From assembly GCA_017609645.1 (NCBI GenBank), contig JAFCDQ010000001.1, forward strand, positions 496,001 to 560,000: DNA of 64,000 nt, in the 5' to 3' direction. The DNA is from Candidatus Woesearchaeota archaeon (lineage in GTDB: Archaea > Nanobdellota > Nanobdellia > Woesearchaeales > ARS49). A program made the position numbers and the translations under genes. Under the pieces are notes generated by a model. The model was given only the letters and a program-made list of their open reading frames with translations. It made no database searches and had not been told where the DNA came from. Numbering within the stretch: position 1 is the first letter of the stretch; every line of letters begins with the position of its first letter. This document shows, one piece after another, positions 16,687-26,080 of the stretch.

Positions 16687-18023
16687 TCTGGTCTTAACAC
16701 AAAAATAATAGGCTGCCTGAAATATTTTTTAGCAACATTCAAAATGTCATCTTTAGAAACTTTATCAATATCTTCAAGATAATAAGGCTGTCTCGAGAAC
16801 TTACCAGCAGCCCACCATCTACCAATACTAGAACCTTGCTGAAACAATTCTTCCTGATCCTGCGCATAACCTGCAAACAACTGTTTTTTAGCAGACTCAA
16901 GTTCAGCATTACTAACTCTTTCTTTCTTTAACTTATTATACTCTTCAAGCACAGCCTTAATCACTTCATCTTCAAGCAAAGGATCAAAAACAAGCAAAGT
17001 TTCAATAGCGCCAAAATCTTTCAAAGGAGTAAAATAAGTTTCACTGCTAGAAATAAGTTCTTTGTCTGTTTTTACATTTTTTTGAATCCTGGAATTCTCA
17101 GAACCATCTAAAATCTGAGTCAAAACTCTTAACACATACCAATCATCATCCTGAAAACCAATTGTCTTATAACCAAGAGCTGCATAAGAATTACCCAAGC
17201 CTTTTCTAGTCTTAGTTTCATACTTAATACCTGCTTGCAAAGGTTCATCAGGCAAAATAACAACAGGTAAATCTTTACTTTCCATTCTGCCAAAACGAAT
17301 CTGAGCTTCTTTAGCCACAATATCCTTATCAACATCACCAATAACAACAAGATTCATATTATTAGGAACATACCATTCTTCATAAAAAGCTTTGATTGAT
17401 TCAGGGGTAGTAGCTGAAATAGTTTCTGTATACCCGAGAATAGGATGCCTGTAAGGATGATTTTCTGCTAATAAAAGACCAAAATTCTCATCAGCAAACA
17501 TAGAAGGCTCATTCTGAATCATCTTCTGCTCTTCTAAAATCACTAATTTTTCTTTTTCAATCTCAACAGGATCAAATAATTGGTTTTTGAATAAATCTGC
17601 CATTAATTTCAAAGTCTCTTTAAACTTTTCAGAAGGAACAGTAACATGAAAAGCAGTATAATCCTGCGCAGTCATAGCATTAACCTTGCCGCCATAACTA
17701 GAAACCATCCTGTCAAAACTGCCAGCAGGTTGTGAAGGAGTTCCTTTAAACCAAATATGCTCAAAAACATGAGCAATACCTCTATTAGCATCATTTTCAT
17801 TAATCGAGCCAGTTTTAACCCAGAATTGAATCGTGACTAAAGGAAGGGTATGAATCTCTTTAACAGTAATAGTCAAGCCATTATCTAATTTAGTTGTATG
17901 AAATAACCTGGCAGAATCTTCAATAGGAATATCAACACCTGCAAATTCAGTCTTTTGAAGCACAAAAATCAAAGCAAGAACTATTACTAAGAACAAAATT
18001 CCAAAAACAATTCCTTTTTTCAT
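16683..18023 (-). CDS. M16-family zinc protease, catalytic subunit
   Basis: 446 residues from ATG 18023 (AGAGG just upstream; a TTG ten codons earlier is less likely). A membrane anchor or signal occupies ~5-25. The zinc motif is HVFEHIWFKGTP (HxxEH), with the downstream glutamate in the EEQKMIQNEPS region; YVPNNMNLVVIGDV starts the second half. It heads an operon with an inactive paralogue and an ASCH protein. Likely an extracytoplasmic peptidase that takes its inactive partner as second half of a clamp. Confidence 0.88.
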   Translation of the reverse strand: MKKGIVFGILFLVIVLALIFVLQKTEFAGVDIPIEDSARLFHTTKLDNGLTITVKEIHTLPLVTIQFWVKTGSINENDANRGIAHVFEHIWFKGTPSQPAGSFDRMVSSYGGKVNAMTAQDYTAFHVTVPSEKFKETLKLMADLFKNQLFDPVEIEKEKLVILEEQKMIQNEPSMFADENFGLLLAENHPYRHPILGYTETISATTPESIKAFYEEWYVPNNMNLVVIGDVDKDIVAKEAQIRFGRMESKDLPVVILPDEPLQAGIKYETKTRKGLGNSYAALGYKTIGFQDDDWYVLRVLTQILDGSENSRIQKNVKTDKELISSSETYFTPLKDFGAIETLLVFDPLLEDEVIKAVLEEYNKLKKERVSNAELESAKKQLFAGYAQDQEELFQQGSSIGRWWAAGKFSRQPYYLEDIDKVSKDDILNVAKKYFRQPIIFVLRPE

Positions 18024-18040
18024 CCTCTTTTTAAAGCAAC

Positions 18041-18137
18041 AATATTCCACCAATCTGTTGAGTGGTGGTCGAGGTGGAATTTGTTGTGCTCGAGAACCCC
18101 TGATTTGGTGGAATATCGAGCATCAAGCACCACTCAA
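18041..18137. other. Interleaved inverted repeats upstream of M16 operon
   Basis: Two stems interleave: AATATTCCACCAA (18041-18053) pairs with TTGGTGGAATAT (18105-18116), and TTGAGTGGTG (18058-18067) pairs with CACCACTCAA (18128-18137). The order a-b-a'-b' is that of a pseudoknot, not of nested hairpins. It lies in the 5' region of the leftward M16 operon. It could be a structured leader or a protein-binding site; no known riboswitch was recognised. Confidence 0.45.
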
Positions 18138-18263
18138 TGAGTAGTATCTATTCAAACATGCCACTAGTCTATTAACTGGTGGTTCTTGACAAATTAAAGT
18201 GATTTAGTTTTATAAAGGTTTCCCTGGAAAATTTTTTAAACTAATAAAATATTAACATAGTTT

Positions 18264-18593
18264 ATGAGTAAAACATTTTATTATGACAAAGAGAATGATA
18301 TTTTAGCTATTCATAAGGGTTTTGATAAAGACGAAAGTTTCAAAACAAATATTGATGCAGGTGACTTAATTCTTGATGTTTCTAGTAAAGAAAAAATTAG
18401 AGGAATAGAAATCTTAAATGCAACAGACTTTTTGAAAGAATTTGATGTTACTGAATTAAAAGACTTGGTAGATGCTGATTTTACTGCTCAACTCAAACCA
18501 ACTAGCATTGTTTTAACTATTTCTTTAAAAATTGGCGAGAAAGAAATTCCGGCAAAGATAGCAGTTCCTTTACCTATAAGGCAATTAGCGTAG
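18264..18593 (+). CDS. DUF2283 family protein
   Basis: 109 residues. The opening FYYDKENDILAIHKG and the following GDLILDVSSKEKIRGIEIL match DUF2283, small beta-rich proteins of unknown function common in bacteria and archaea. No catalytic motif. It is a single gene with a TATA-like TAATAAAATATTAA region before its ATG. Confidence 0.8.
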   Translation: MSKTFYYDKENDILAIHKGFDKDESFKTNIDAGDLILDVSSKEKIRGIEILNATDFLKEFDVTELKDLVDADFTAQLKPTSIVLTISLKIGEKEIPAKIAVPLPIRQLA

Positions 18594-18639
18594 TTTCATT
18601 AACTAAACTAGAGGCGCTCTGATTGCGCGCTATTGGATA

Positions 18640-19263
18640 CTAATGATTTTTTCTGAACTTTCCTAAAATGCAATAATGCTCTCTTGAATCTCTATGAAAA
18701 TCAAGAACTTTGAAATTTTTAAAATCTTTTTTCATTAATTTTTTAGTGTACATATAATGAGGTATGTCTTTTTCGCCTCCTTCAGTTGGAATATAAGTTC
18801 TTGGTGCTACAATTTTTAAGTCTGCTTTTATTTTTTTCTTCCATTTTGGAGCTGAAACTGTGACAAAAGCAACTCCATTTGGTTTCAAAACTCTTTCTAT
18901 TTCAGAAATAGAATATCTAACTTTATCAATATAATTATGGTGAATAACTTGAATTGAAATAACTGCATCAAAAAAATCATCGTTAAAGGGAAATTTTTCA
19001 TAGCAAGAAGCTTTTTTCAAATTAGCGGTTAACCCTTCTTTTTTTAACCATGCTTTTGTTTGTTTTAATCCTTCTTCAGATATATCTGTTCCATAAACAT
19101 CAAAACCTGCTTTTGCCAGCATTATTATATGTCTCCCCGTACCACAGCCAAGATCAAGAACTTTTTCTAAACCTTCTTTTTTCATTAATTTAATTACTTC
19201 ACTCATATCTTCTTGTGGTTTTAGAAAAACCCTTCCTTTCTCTTTGAATATATCTTCCCACAT
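18640..19263 (-). CDS. Class I SAM-dependent methyltransferase
   Basis: 207 residues. Motif I is VLDLGCGTGRHI (~36-47), motif II acidic DVYGTDIS, then a Methyltransf_11-like DAVISIQVIHHNY and IERVLKPNGVAFVTV. The substrate is not predictable. It starts 20 bases from the tRNA-Val 3' end and reads in the same direction, so the tRNA and gene may share a transcript. Confidence 0.85.
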   Translation of the reverse strand: MWEDIFKEKGRVFLKPQEDMSEVIKLMKKEGLEKVLDLGCGTGRHIIMLAKAGFDVYGTDISEEGLKQTKAWLKKEGLTANLKKASCYEKFPFNDDFFDAVISIQVIHHNYIDKVRYSISEIERVLKPNGVAFVTVSAPKWKKKIKADLKIVAPRTYIPTEGGEKDIPHYMYTKKLMKKDFKNFKVLDFHRDSREHYCILGKFRKNH

Positions 19264-19282
19264 TTTAACTTAAAAATAAGAG

Positions 19283-19398
19283 TGGGCCTGCCCAGATTTG
19301 AACTGGGGACATCCACCTTGCTCAGCAAGCAAACTTGCTGGTCGCCCAGCGAAGCTGTGCATGTAAGGGTGGCGTCATAACCACTAGACCACAAGCCC
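19283..19398 (-). tRNA. tRNA-Val (TAC) with intron
   Basis: Acceptor GGGCTTG pairs with CAGGCCC, discriminator A. The anticodon stem CCACC...GGTGG closes a CTTACA+A loop (anticodon TAC) once an intron of about 43 bases, placed after base 37, is removed. The intron contains its own hairpin (CAGCAAGTTTGCTTGCTG). T arm CCCCAGTTCAAATCTGGG. Mature length about 73 bases. Confidence 0.92.
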
Positions 19399-19511
19399 AT
19401 AATAGTTATTTTCTTTGTTCTCTTTTTTAATCTTTTTATAGATTCTAAGTAACTACTCTAGAGAAGTTAAAGATAGGAATGTTTATAAATCCTTTGCTCA
19501 CAAGCAGGCAG

Positions 19512-20630
19512 ATGAGTGAAGATTTGCAAGATAAGATAGTTGAAGAAGCCAGTAATATATTAGATCATAATTTCACAGATTTTAATAATTTAGCAAAGAA
19601 CATTTTAGAAACTTCTGACAAAGAAAAATATAGATTAAATACAATAAAGCTCTGCAAAGCTTTAGGATTAATCAGAGATATTGAAGAACCAGAATATTTT
19701 GAAAAATATAAAACTCTTTTCAGTTTAGCAGATAATGCAAAAACACAGTTGGATTATAATATTATTTTTGAAGAAATCACAGACTTAGGAGATAAATTAA
19801 TTCTAGATAATTTCGAAATCTTAAAAACTGTTTTAAAGAAAAATAAGAAAAAAGAACTTGAATTAATTGCTTTCTTTTGCATAGAAAACAGATTAAATGC
19901 AAAAGACTTCAAAACTCTTAATAAAAAAGAATTTAGTTATGAAAATAAAATAAAACCGCTTTCTTTTGATAATAATATATTCATTTCACTCCTGCCGAAA
20001 AAAAAGAATGAAAGGCCCAAAAAAATAATTTATAATTTTGTTGAAAATTTGTCAAAAATTATCACAACAGAAATTTTTAATGATGAGTTCTTTAATGAAG
20101 ACAGATTAATTATTGCATACACTATGAAAACTAAAAAAATGGATAAGATTTTATCAAGATTAACTAAAGAATATTGTGCGGCAGGTTGTGAAAGCATACC
20201 TGTAGGTTGTTGTGATCAAACAAGTTATTATTTTATGGGAATAAATGATAAAATGGTCAAATTACAGGAGAAGGAAGCTAAAAACAATGGCTGGCTTGAC
20301 TTTCCATCAAACTGCAGATATCATACAAGCAAGGGCTGTAAATTAAAGTTATTCAAATCTCCTATTTGTCTTGGTTTTATTTGCGATCCTTTAGAAAAAG
20401 CGATCAGAGATGATTTTGCTTGTGACTCTGCTGAATTGTTTATTGCTGATTTGAAACATTTAATCGATTTCGCAAGTTATTTTGCATATTGTGATTCTCT
20501 TTCTTATTCTGAATATTTTGAAGAACTTTTTAAGACAATGGATTCTATGATTGCTAATGGAAACAAGCTTGTTGAGATTAAAGAATCATATTCTTCTATT
20601 AAACCAAAAAAACAACAAATATATTTATAA
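19512..20630 (+). CDS. Cysteine-cluster protein, function unknown
   Basis: 372 residues from ATG 19512; an ATG 33 bases upstream is in frame but coincides with a TATA-like box (TTTATAAAT), so the later start is preferred. Residues 1-210 are helical and lysine-rich. The C-terminal part has a cysteine cluster (CAAGCESIPVGCC, then CRYHTSKGCKLK, then CLGFICD), which suggests zinc or Fe-S binding similar to YkgJ-type proteins. No enzyme family recognised. Confidence 0.6.
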   Translation: MSEDLQDKIVEEASNILDHNFTDFNNLAKNILETSDKEKYRLNTIKLCKALGLIRDIEEPEYFEKYKTLFSLADNAKTQLDYNIIFEEITDLGDKLILDNFEILKTVLKKNKKKELELIAFFCIENRLNAKDFKTLNKKEFSYENKIKPLSFDNNIFISLLPKKKNERPKKIIYNFVENLSKIITTEIFNDEFFNEDRLIIAYTMKTKKMDKILSRLTKEYCAAGCESIPVGCCDQTSYYFMGINDKMVKLQEKEAKNNGWLDFPSNCRYHTSKGCKLKLFKSPICLGFICDPLEKAIRDDFACDSAELFIADLKHLIDFASYFAYCDSLSYSEYFEELFKTMDSMIANGNKLVEIKESYSSIKPKKQQIYL

Positions 20631-20654
20631 ACTCTCTCTCAATTTTTTGTAGAA

Positions 20655-21407
20655 TTAAACAGATGGGGGAACAGGTTCTGGAGTTTTATCTTTTTTTCTG
20701 CTAAATAATCCTTTAAAGATGCTTTTAATTCCTCTGTACGCATTACTTACAAGATGAGTAGTCATTACTAATGGCACTGAAGCAATTCCTGCTACAGGAC
20801 TTACATATGATGCAAATGCAGGTATCAAATAACGATAACTTTGTCCTTTATCTTTTTCTTTTAAGCTTTTGTAAGCTTTTCTTGAAGCTTTATATTCTTG
20901 ATATAGTGCAACAGGGAAAAATGATCTTGCAAGAGCATATAATGTTGGACTGTTTTTTTCTTCAAAATCTTTAGCATGTCCTAATTCATGCAATCCAATT
21001 GCAGGAACATTAGAGTAAACAGTTGCTGTTTTTGTAAAAGGATTATAATGGTCTGATCTTGTTAATTTAGACTGTAATCCGCCAAGTAAAGTAGTAGGAA
21101 TTCCTAACAAAATTCTGCCTAGCAAAGATGTTTTTTTCAGTCTGTCATCTTTAAATAATCTGTAAAGATCTTTGAATATTCTGGAATGCCCTATTCTAAC
21201 AGTTGTGTTTTCTAATCCTGAATCTTCCAGATATTTTTGAACATAATCCTGTGTTTCCTCTTTTGGATAACTTCCAATTTTTGTGCTTAAGAATAATAGT
21301 TTTGTTGGCAAATTACCTATGAAACTTAAACTTCTTGAAATAGGGTCATCTCTCTTGATTTCCAGAGTATTTGTTCCAATTTCCAAAACCTTTTTTTCTA
21401 ATGACAT
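20655..21407 (-). CDS. Predicted zinc metalloprotease with HELGH motif
   Basis: 250 residues. IGLHELGHAKDFE (~137-149) is an HExxH zinc site, with a possible third ligand in YQEYKA about 25 residues on. A hydrophobic stretch precedes it (LLGRILLGIPTTLLGG) and others follow, so it may be membrane-associated. The tail is basic and Pro-rich. It resembles small M48-like or related archaeal peptidases, but the family is uncertain. Confidence 0.65.
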   Translation of the reverse strand: MSLEKKVLEIGTNTLEIKRDDPISRSLSFIGNLPTKLLFLSTKIGSYPKEETQDYVQKYLEDSGLENTTVRIGHSRIFKDLYRLFKDDRLKKTSLLGRILLGIPTTLLGGLQSKLTRSDHYNPFTKTATVYSNVPAIGLHELGHAKDFEEKNSPTLYALARSFFPVALYQEYKASRKAYKSLKEKDKGQSYRYLIPAFASYVSPVAGIASVPLVMTTHLVSNAYRGIKSIFKGLFSRKKDKTPEPVPPSV

Positions 21408-21527
21408 ACTGAATAATAAGCACTACTAGTATTTAAACCTTTCCTTTTTATACTACTCAGAGGTAGTGAAGATAAGACTCTTAAATATACCAAATATATT
21501 TATAAATCAGCCTTCTATCAATACAGT

Positions 21528-22256
21528 ATGCACGACAGGATATTTCATCTATTAGTTGAGCAAGACGAAATCAGCTGGAAGTCTATGATTTTTGACTTAG
21601 TCAAAAAAGAAGGCTCAAACCCCTGGGATGTTGACATCTCAAAATTAACAGAAAAATACATTGAAAAAATTAAAAATTTAAAACAAGCAAATCTTAAAGT
21701 ATCTGGCAAAGTAGTTCTTGCAGCAGCTATCTTATTAAGAATCAAATCTATTAAATTAGTTGGTGATGATTTAAGTGAGTTTGACAGATTAATCGCAGGA
21801 GAGGTCAGTGAAGAAGAATTCTATGATGATTTGGCAAGAGAATTAGCACAAGGAGAAGAAAAACCAAAAGAAGCAATCAATTATGAACTGCTTCCAAGGC
21901 TTCCACAACCTAGAAAAAGAAAAATCAGTGTCTTTGAATTAGTAAATGCATTAGAAAAAGCATTAGAAGTCAAACAAAGAAGAATATTAAGAAGAACTCC
22001 TCCGCATATTGATGCGCCTGTAAAGAAGTTTGACATCAGCAAAGCAATTAATGACTTAGATTTGCGAATTAAAGGACTAATAAATTCAAAAAATCAATTA
22101 AAATTCAGTGATTTATTATCAGAACAAACAAGCGATGAAATAGTATACACATTTTTGCCTTTATTGCATCTAAGCAATGAAGGTTATTATTATTTAAAAC
22201 AAGACATACATTTTGGGGATATAATAATAGAAAAAGGTGATAAAGATGTTAACTGA
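21528..22256 (+). CDS. scpA: Segregation/condensation protein A
   Basis: 242 residues. The opening (LLVEQDEISWKSMIFDLV...NPWDVDISKLTEKYIE) and ASGKVVL-type segment ILLRIKSIKLVGDD match ScpA kleisins, with the C-terminal winged helix (DLLSEQTSDEIVYTFLPLLHL) that binds SMC. It bridges the SMC heads in chromosome condensation. It leads a four-gene rightward operon; the next ATG overlaps its end by 11 bases. A TATA box (ATATTTATAAATC) lies ~30 bases upstream. Confidence 0.9.
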   Translation: MHDRIFHLLVEQDEISWKSMIFDLVKKEGSNPWDVDISKLTEKYIEKIKNLKQANLKVSGKVVLAAAILLRIKSIKLVGDDLSEFDRLIAGEVSEEEFYDDLARELAQGEEKPKEAINYELLPRLPQPRKRKISVFELVNALEKALEVKQRRILRRTPPHIDAPVKKFDISKAINDLDLRIKGLINSKNQLKFSDLLSEQTSDEIVYTFLPLLHLSNEGYYYLKQDIHFGDIIIEKGDKDVN

Positions 22257-22422
22257 AAATGAAAAAATATTTTTAAAAGAATTAGTCAAGCAAAGATTTG
22301 ATGAGTTTAAAGAAGAAAGAGCAACAATCTTTGACCAGCTGCCTTTTAAGTTCTTTAAAAGCGAGCTGGAATACGAAGGTTTTTTAAAGAAATTGCTGGA
22401 AAAACTAGAAAAGAATGACTGA
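22246..22422 (+). CDS. 58-residue helical protein in scpA operon
   Basis: The start is ATG 22246, preceded by AAAGGTGAT. The protein is charged and helical (ENEKIFLKELVKQRFDEFKE) with no known domain. It overlaps scpA at one end and pfdA at the other, so it is translated within the operon. It might be a small partner of ScpA or prefoldin; this is not shown by the sequence. Confidence 0.65.
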   Translation: MLTENEKIFLKELVKQRFDEFKEERATIFDQLPFKFFKSELEYEGFLKKLLEKLEKND

Positions 22423-22837
22423 AAAACAAGTAGATCCTAAGAATGAGCAATTGATTCAGCAAAAGTATACTGAACTGTATCAAATAGATATGAATATGCG
22501 GCAATTACAGCAGCAAATAGAAGCTATCAACCAGCAAATTGTAGAATTAGAAAATATTTTACAAAGCCTGGAGGATTTAAAGAAAATTGACAAAGATGCT
22601 GAAGCTACCTGTATGTTCACACCAGGTATTTTTGTCAAAGCAAAAATAACAGATAATCAAAATGTCTTATTAAATGTCGGAGGAGGAACAATTGTAGAAA
22701 AACCAATTGATGATGCCAAAGATATTTTGCAAAAACAATCACTTGAACTGCAAATTTTACAGGATGAATTGCTGCGTAATCTAGACCACTTCACTGAAAA
22801 AGCCAACAAGTTAAAGGAAGAATTCCAAACCTTGTGA
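22415..22837 (+). CDS. pfdA: Prefoldin alpha subunit
   Basis: 140 residues with two long coiled-coil helices (QKYTELYQIDMNMRQLQQQ at the start, LLRNLDHFTEKANKLKEEF at the end) flanking a beta hairpin region containing FTPGIFVKAKI and NVLLNVGGGTIVEK, diagnostic of archaeal prefoldin alpha. It forms the hexameric chaperone with the beta subunit and hands unfolded proteins to the thermosome. Overlaps its neighbours by a few bases. Confidence 0.93.
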   Translation: MTEKQVDPKNEQLIQQKYTELYQIDMNMRQLQQQIEAINQQIVELENILQSLEDLKKIDKDAEATCMFTPGIFVKAKITDNQNVLLNVGGGTIVEKPIDDAKDILQKQSLELQILQDELLRNLDHFTEKANKLKEEFQTL

Positions 22838-22839
22838 AA

Positions 22840-24132
22840 ATGTTTAAATTTCTAAAAAACAAATTAAAAAAAGTTGTTGACAAGTTCTCTAAAAAGGTTG
22901 ATGAAGAAGCTGAAGAAAAAAAAGAAGAAATTATTGTTGAAGAGCCTAAGGTTGAAGAAAAAAAAGAAGTAGTTACAGAAGAAAAAATTGTTATTGAAAA
23001 AGAGATTGAAGAGCCTAAGGTTGAGGAGAAAGTTGTTGAAAAAGCTGAAATAAAAAAAGAAGAACCTATTTTTAAAGAAGTTGACGAAATTATAGAAGCG
23101 GCAGAAGAAAAAGCCAAAGAACCAGAAATAAAAGAAGAAACTATAGTTACAGAAACACCTAAAAAAATAATCACAGAAAAAGTAATTGAAACAATCAAAG
23201 AAACTCCTAAAGAAAAAATAATTGAAAAAAAAGAAATCATAACAGAAGAATCTAAGAGAGGATTTTTTGGCAAAATCAAGCAGGTTCTGACAACTAAGAA
23301 AATTAATGAGAAAAAGTTTGACGAATTATTCTGGGATTTAGAATTAGCATTATTAGAAAACAACACGGCATTAGAAGTCATTGAAAAAATAAAAAAAGAC
23401 ATGAAAAAAGTTCTTGTAGACAAACCAGTTCCAAAAGGACATGTAGAAGAACTAATAACATCAACTTTAAGATACAGCATAGACGAATTATTCATGCCAA
23501 ATTATGATCTTGTTCAAAAAATCAAAGAATCAGACAAAAAACCATACGTAATCTGTTTTGTAGGCATAAATGGAAGCGGAAAAACAACAACAATAGCAAA
23601 AGTAGCACACTTATTGAAAAAAAATGGACTAAGTGTTGTACTAGCTGCAGCAGATACATTCAGAGCAGCTGCAATAGACCAATTACAAATACACGGCGAC
23701 AAACTAGGAGTTAAAGTAATCAAACATGATTATGGAAGTGATCCAGCAGCAGTAGCATTCGATGCAGTTAAGCATGCAGAATCAACAAAAAAAGATGTAG
23801 TATTAATAGATACAGCTGGCAGAATTCACAGCAACACAAACTTAATGGCAGAATTAGAAAAAATAGTCAGAGTTTCAAAACCTGACTTAAAATTATTTGT
23901 TGGCGAAAGCATCACAGGAAATGACTGCACAGAACAAGCAAAGAAATTTGATGATGCAATAAGAATTAATGGAATAATATTGTCAAAAGCAGATGTAGAT
24001 GATAAAGGCGGAGCAGCAATTAGTGTTTCATTTGTAACAAGAAAACCTATTCTTTATTTAGGAACTGGCCAGGAATATGATGACTTACAATTATTTAACA
24101 AAGAAGATCTTCTAAAAAGTATTGGACTTTAA
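22840..24132 (+). CDS. ftsY: Signal recognition particle receptor FtsY
   Basis: About 430 residues. Residues 1-135 form a long Glu/Lys-rich acidic A domain that helps membrane association. The NG domain follows: G1 GINGSGKTTT (~242), AADTFRAAA, DTAGR, GESITGNDC and LSKADVDDKGGAA. It docks SRP-ribosome complexes at the membrane. ATG 22840 is used; a GTG two codons upstream overlaps the pfdA stop. It ends the operon and overlaps the convergent antiporter gene by 4 bases. Confidence 0.95.
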   Translation: MFKFLKNKLKKVVDKFSKKVDEEAEEKKEEIIVEEPKVEEKKEVVTEEKIVIEKEIEEPKVEEKVVEKAEIKKEEPIFKEVDEIIEAAEEKAKEPEIKEETIVTETPKKIITEKVIETIKETPKEKIIEKKEIITEESKRGFFGKIKQVLTTKKINEKKFDELFWDLELALLENNTALEVIEKIKKDMKKVLVDKPVPKGHVEELITSTLRYSIDELFMPNYDLVQKIKESDKKPYVICFVGINGSGKTTTIAKVAHLLKKNGLSVVLAAADTFRAAAIDQLQIHGDKLGVKVIKHDYGSDPAAVAFDAVKHAESTKKDVVLIDTAGRIHSNTNLMAELEKIVRVSKPDLKLFVGESITGNDCTEQAKKFDDAIRINGIILSKADVDDKGGAAISVSFVTRKPILYLGTGQEYDDLQLFNKEDLLKSIGL

Positions 24133-25070
24133 ATTATCATCATCAACAATTTCGCAATAAACACAACATAAATCAAAACATACATCAAACCTTCCCAAAT
24201 ATGAATCTTCTTGCTAATTCCTGAGAAACAAACTAATAAAGTTGCAACAATCAAGAAAGGCAGGCCAATAGTCAAAGTAACATTACTAACTGTTAAAGTT
24301 TTGAATAATGCAGGAACTCCAACAACTAAAGCTGAATTAAATATATTTGAACCAAAGATATTTCCTAAGCCCATTTCAAAATTTCCTTTCATAGCAGCTG
24401 TTATTGTTACAACTAATTCTGGTAAACTAGTGCCAATAGCTAAAGCAGTAATTGACAATACTCCTGTTCCCACTCCTAGTAATCCTCCTAATGTTATGAT
24501 TGAATCTACTGTAAATTTTGCACCTAAATAAATAAAGAAAGCACTTACAATAATTCCTAATAACAATAATGATTTATTTGCTTTTACTTTTCTGACTTTT
24601 TTCTGTGTTACAGCACATCTATGTTTGGTTGTGTAAATAATATAAAATGCGATTACAAACAAGGAAATGATTCCTTCAAATAATGTAATTGAACCATCAA
24701 TCAGAAATAATACAAATAAAGCCTGGCTTGCTAATAATAAAGGAATATCAATATCAATCAAATCTCTGTCAACTTTCAAAGCTCTAGCAAATATTGCACC
24801 TACACCAATTACTAATAATATATTTGCAATATTACTTCCTACAACATTATCTAATACTATAGATACTTGGCCTTTGATTGTTGCTATTATGCTTGTTACA
24901 AATTCAGGCAGACTAGTTCCTAAAGCAACAATCGTAACACCAATAATGAATTGAGAAATTCCTAATGATTCTCCTAATTTCTGGCTGAATTTAACAAAAT
25001 AACTAGAACTCTTGATAAGCACAAACATACTTACTATGAATATTATTGCCCAAACAAACCAAGGTAACAT
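24129..25070 (-). CDS. CaCA-family Na+/Ca2+ antiporter
   Basis: 313 residues with about 10 membrane helices and the two inverted alpha repeats: GTSLPEFVTSI (~52) and GTSLPELVVTI (~212), each with acidic transport residues, plus GSNIANILLVIG and GSNIFNSALVVG. This is the YrbG/NCX-like cation exchanger layout. It moves Ca2+ or similar cations across the membrane in exchange for Na+ or H+. Confidence 0.93.
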   Translation of the reverse strand: MLPWFVWAIIFIVSMFVLIKSSSYFVKFSQKLGESLGISQFIIGVTIVALGTSLPEFVTSIIATIKGQVSIVLDNVVGSNIANILLVIGVGAIFARALKVDRDLIDIDIPLLLASQALFVLFLIDGSITLFEGIISLFVIAFYIIYTTKHRCAVTQKKVRKVKANKSLLLLGIIVSAFFIYLGAKFTVDSIITLGGLLGVGTGVLSITALAIGTSLPELVVTITAAMKGNFEMGLGNIFGSNIFNSALVVGVPALFKTLTVSNVTLTIGLPFLIVATLLVCFSGISKKIHIWEGLMYVLIYVVFIAKLLMMII

Positions 25071-25132
25071 AATTTCTCCTCTTTTTTATCAAAATACGTC
25101 TTTTTTAGTTATAAAGGTTTCTATGAGGGGTA

Positions 25133-25780
25133 TTATAACTTCCCTTCCCATTCTTTAAAAAATCTCTTCAAGAAATCTTTCATAAATTTATGTCTTTCTT
25201 TTGCAATTTCTTTTCCAGTTTTTGTATTCATCATATCTTTTAATTTTAATAATTTCTCATCAAAATGATTTATTGCAGAACCTCTTACAGTATCTGGGCT
25301 ATATTTCTTTGTTTCTTCTCCAGGCACCCACATTGGATTATTATGATGGCTTGCGCACATAAAGCAACGAGCTATTCCAATAGCGCCGATAGCATCTAGA
25401 TTATCAGCATCTTGTAAAATTTTAGCTTCAATTGTCTTAGGTTTTTTACCTTTAGCAAAACCATAAGTTTCATGAGTTTCTATGCAATGCAAAACTGAAT
25501 CAATTTTATTTTTTGGAAATTTTACTTTTACAAGCATTTTTTTGATTATTTCAAGTGCTTCTCCTTTATAATGCAATTTTCCTGTTTTCTTTTCCCAAGG
25601 TCTTAGCACATCATGCAATAATGCTGCTGCCCCAATCACTAATTTATCTCCGCCTTCTTTTGCGCTAATTTTCCTTGATAAATTAAAAGTTCTGATTGCA
25701 TGATTTAAGTCATGACCGCTTGGATCAAATTTTAAGAATTCTTCAGCCTTTTTTTCAATTTCTTTAAACAACTCTTTCAT
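25133..25780 (-). CDS. HD-domain phosphohydrolase
   Basis: 215 residues. HD metal ligands: GHDLNHAIR (~20), LLHDVLRPWE (~54), HCIETHETYGF (~90) and LQDADNLDAIG (~125). The group resembles YedJ-type HD hydrolases acting on nucleotides. Cytosolic, single gene; the substrate is unknown. Confidence 0.85.
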   Translation of the reverse strand: MKELFKEIEKKAEEFLKFDPSGHDLNHAIRTFNLSRKISAKEGGDKLVIGAAALLHDVLRPWEKKTGKLHYKGEALEIIKKMLVKVKFPKNKIDSVLHCIETHETYGFAKGKKPKTIEAKILQDADNLDAIGAIGIARCFMCASHHNNPMWVPGEETKKYSPDTVRGSAINHFDEKLLKLKDMMNTKTGKEIAKERHKFMKDFLKRFFKEWEGKL

Positions 25781-25865
25781 AATCTATAATAAGTGACTGG
25801 TTTTTAAAAGATTTATGCAATCTCCAAAACATTTTAAAACCACTTTAGCTACTCACACCAATACC

Positions 25866-25937
25866 GGGCGCTTAGCTCAGTGGTAGAGCGCAACGTTCGC
25901 AACGTTGAGGCCGCGAGTTCGATCCTCGCAGTGTCCA
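25866..25937 (+). tRNA. tRNA-Ala (CGC)
   Basis: A 72-base cloverleaf: acceptor GGGCGCT with AGTGTCC, giving the G3:U70 pair that marks alanine tRNAs; anticodon loop TTCGCAA (CGC); T arm GCGAG-TTCGATC-CTCGC. No intron. A 13-base echo of its 3' end lies 71 bases downstream. Confidence 0.95.
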
Positions 25938-25997
25938 TTGTAGTAAAAAACAATCGACCAAAGGGAGATGATCCTAACCGTAGGTTAGCGAGACTTC

Positions 25998-26010
25998 CGT
26001 AGCGTCCATT
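25998..26010 (+). repeat. Echo of tRNA-Ala 3' end
   Basis: CGTAGCGTCCATT matches the last bases and flank of tRNA-Ala (CGCAGTGTCCATT) at 11 of 13 positions, 71 bases downstream. Between them are two hairpins (ATTGT...ACAAT and CTAACC...GGTTAG). Confidence 0.45.
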
Positions 26011-26080
26011 CAAAATCATAAATCTCAAAACATTTATAAAACATTAAGCCCTATATATAGGTTAAAGAGTGTGAACAGTT

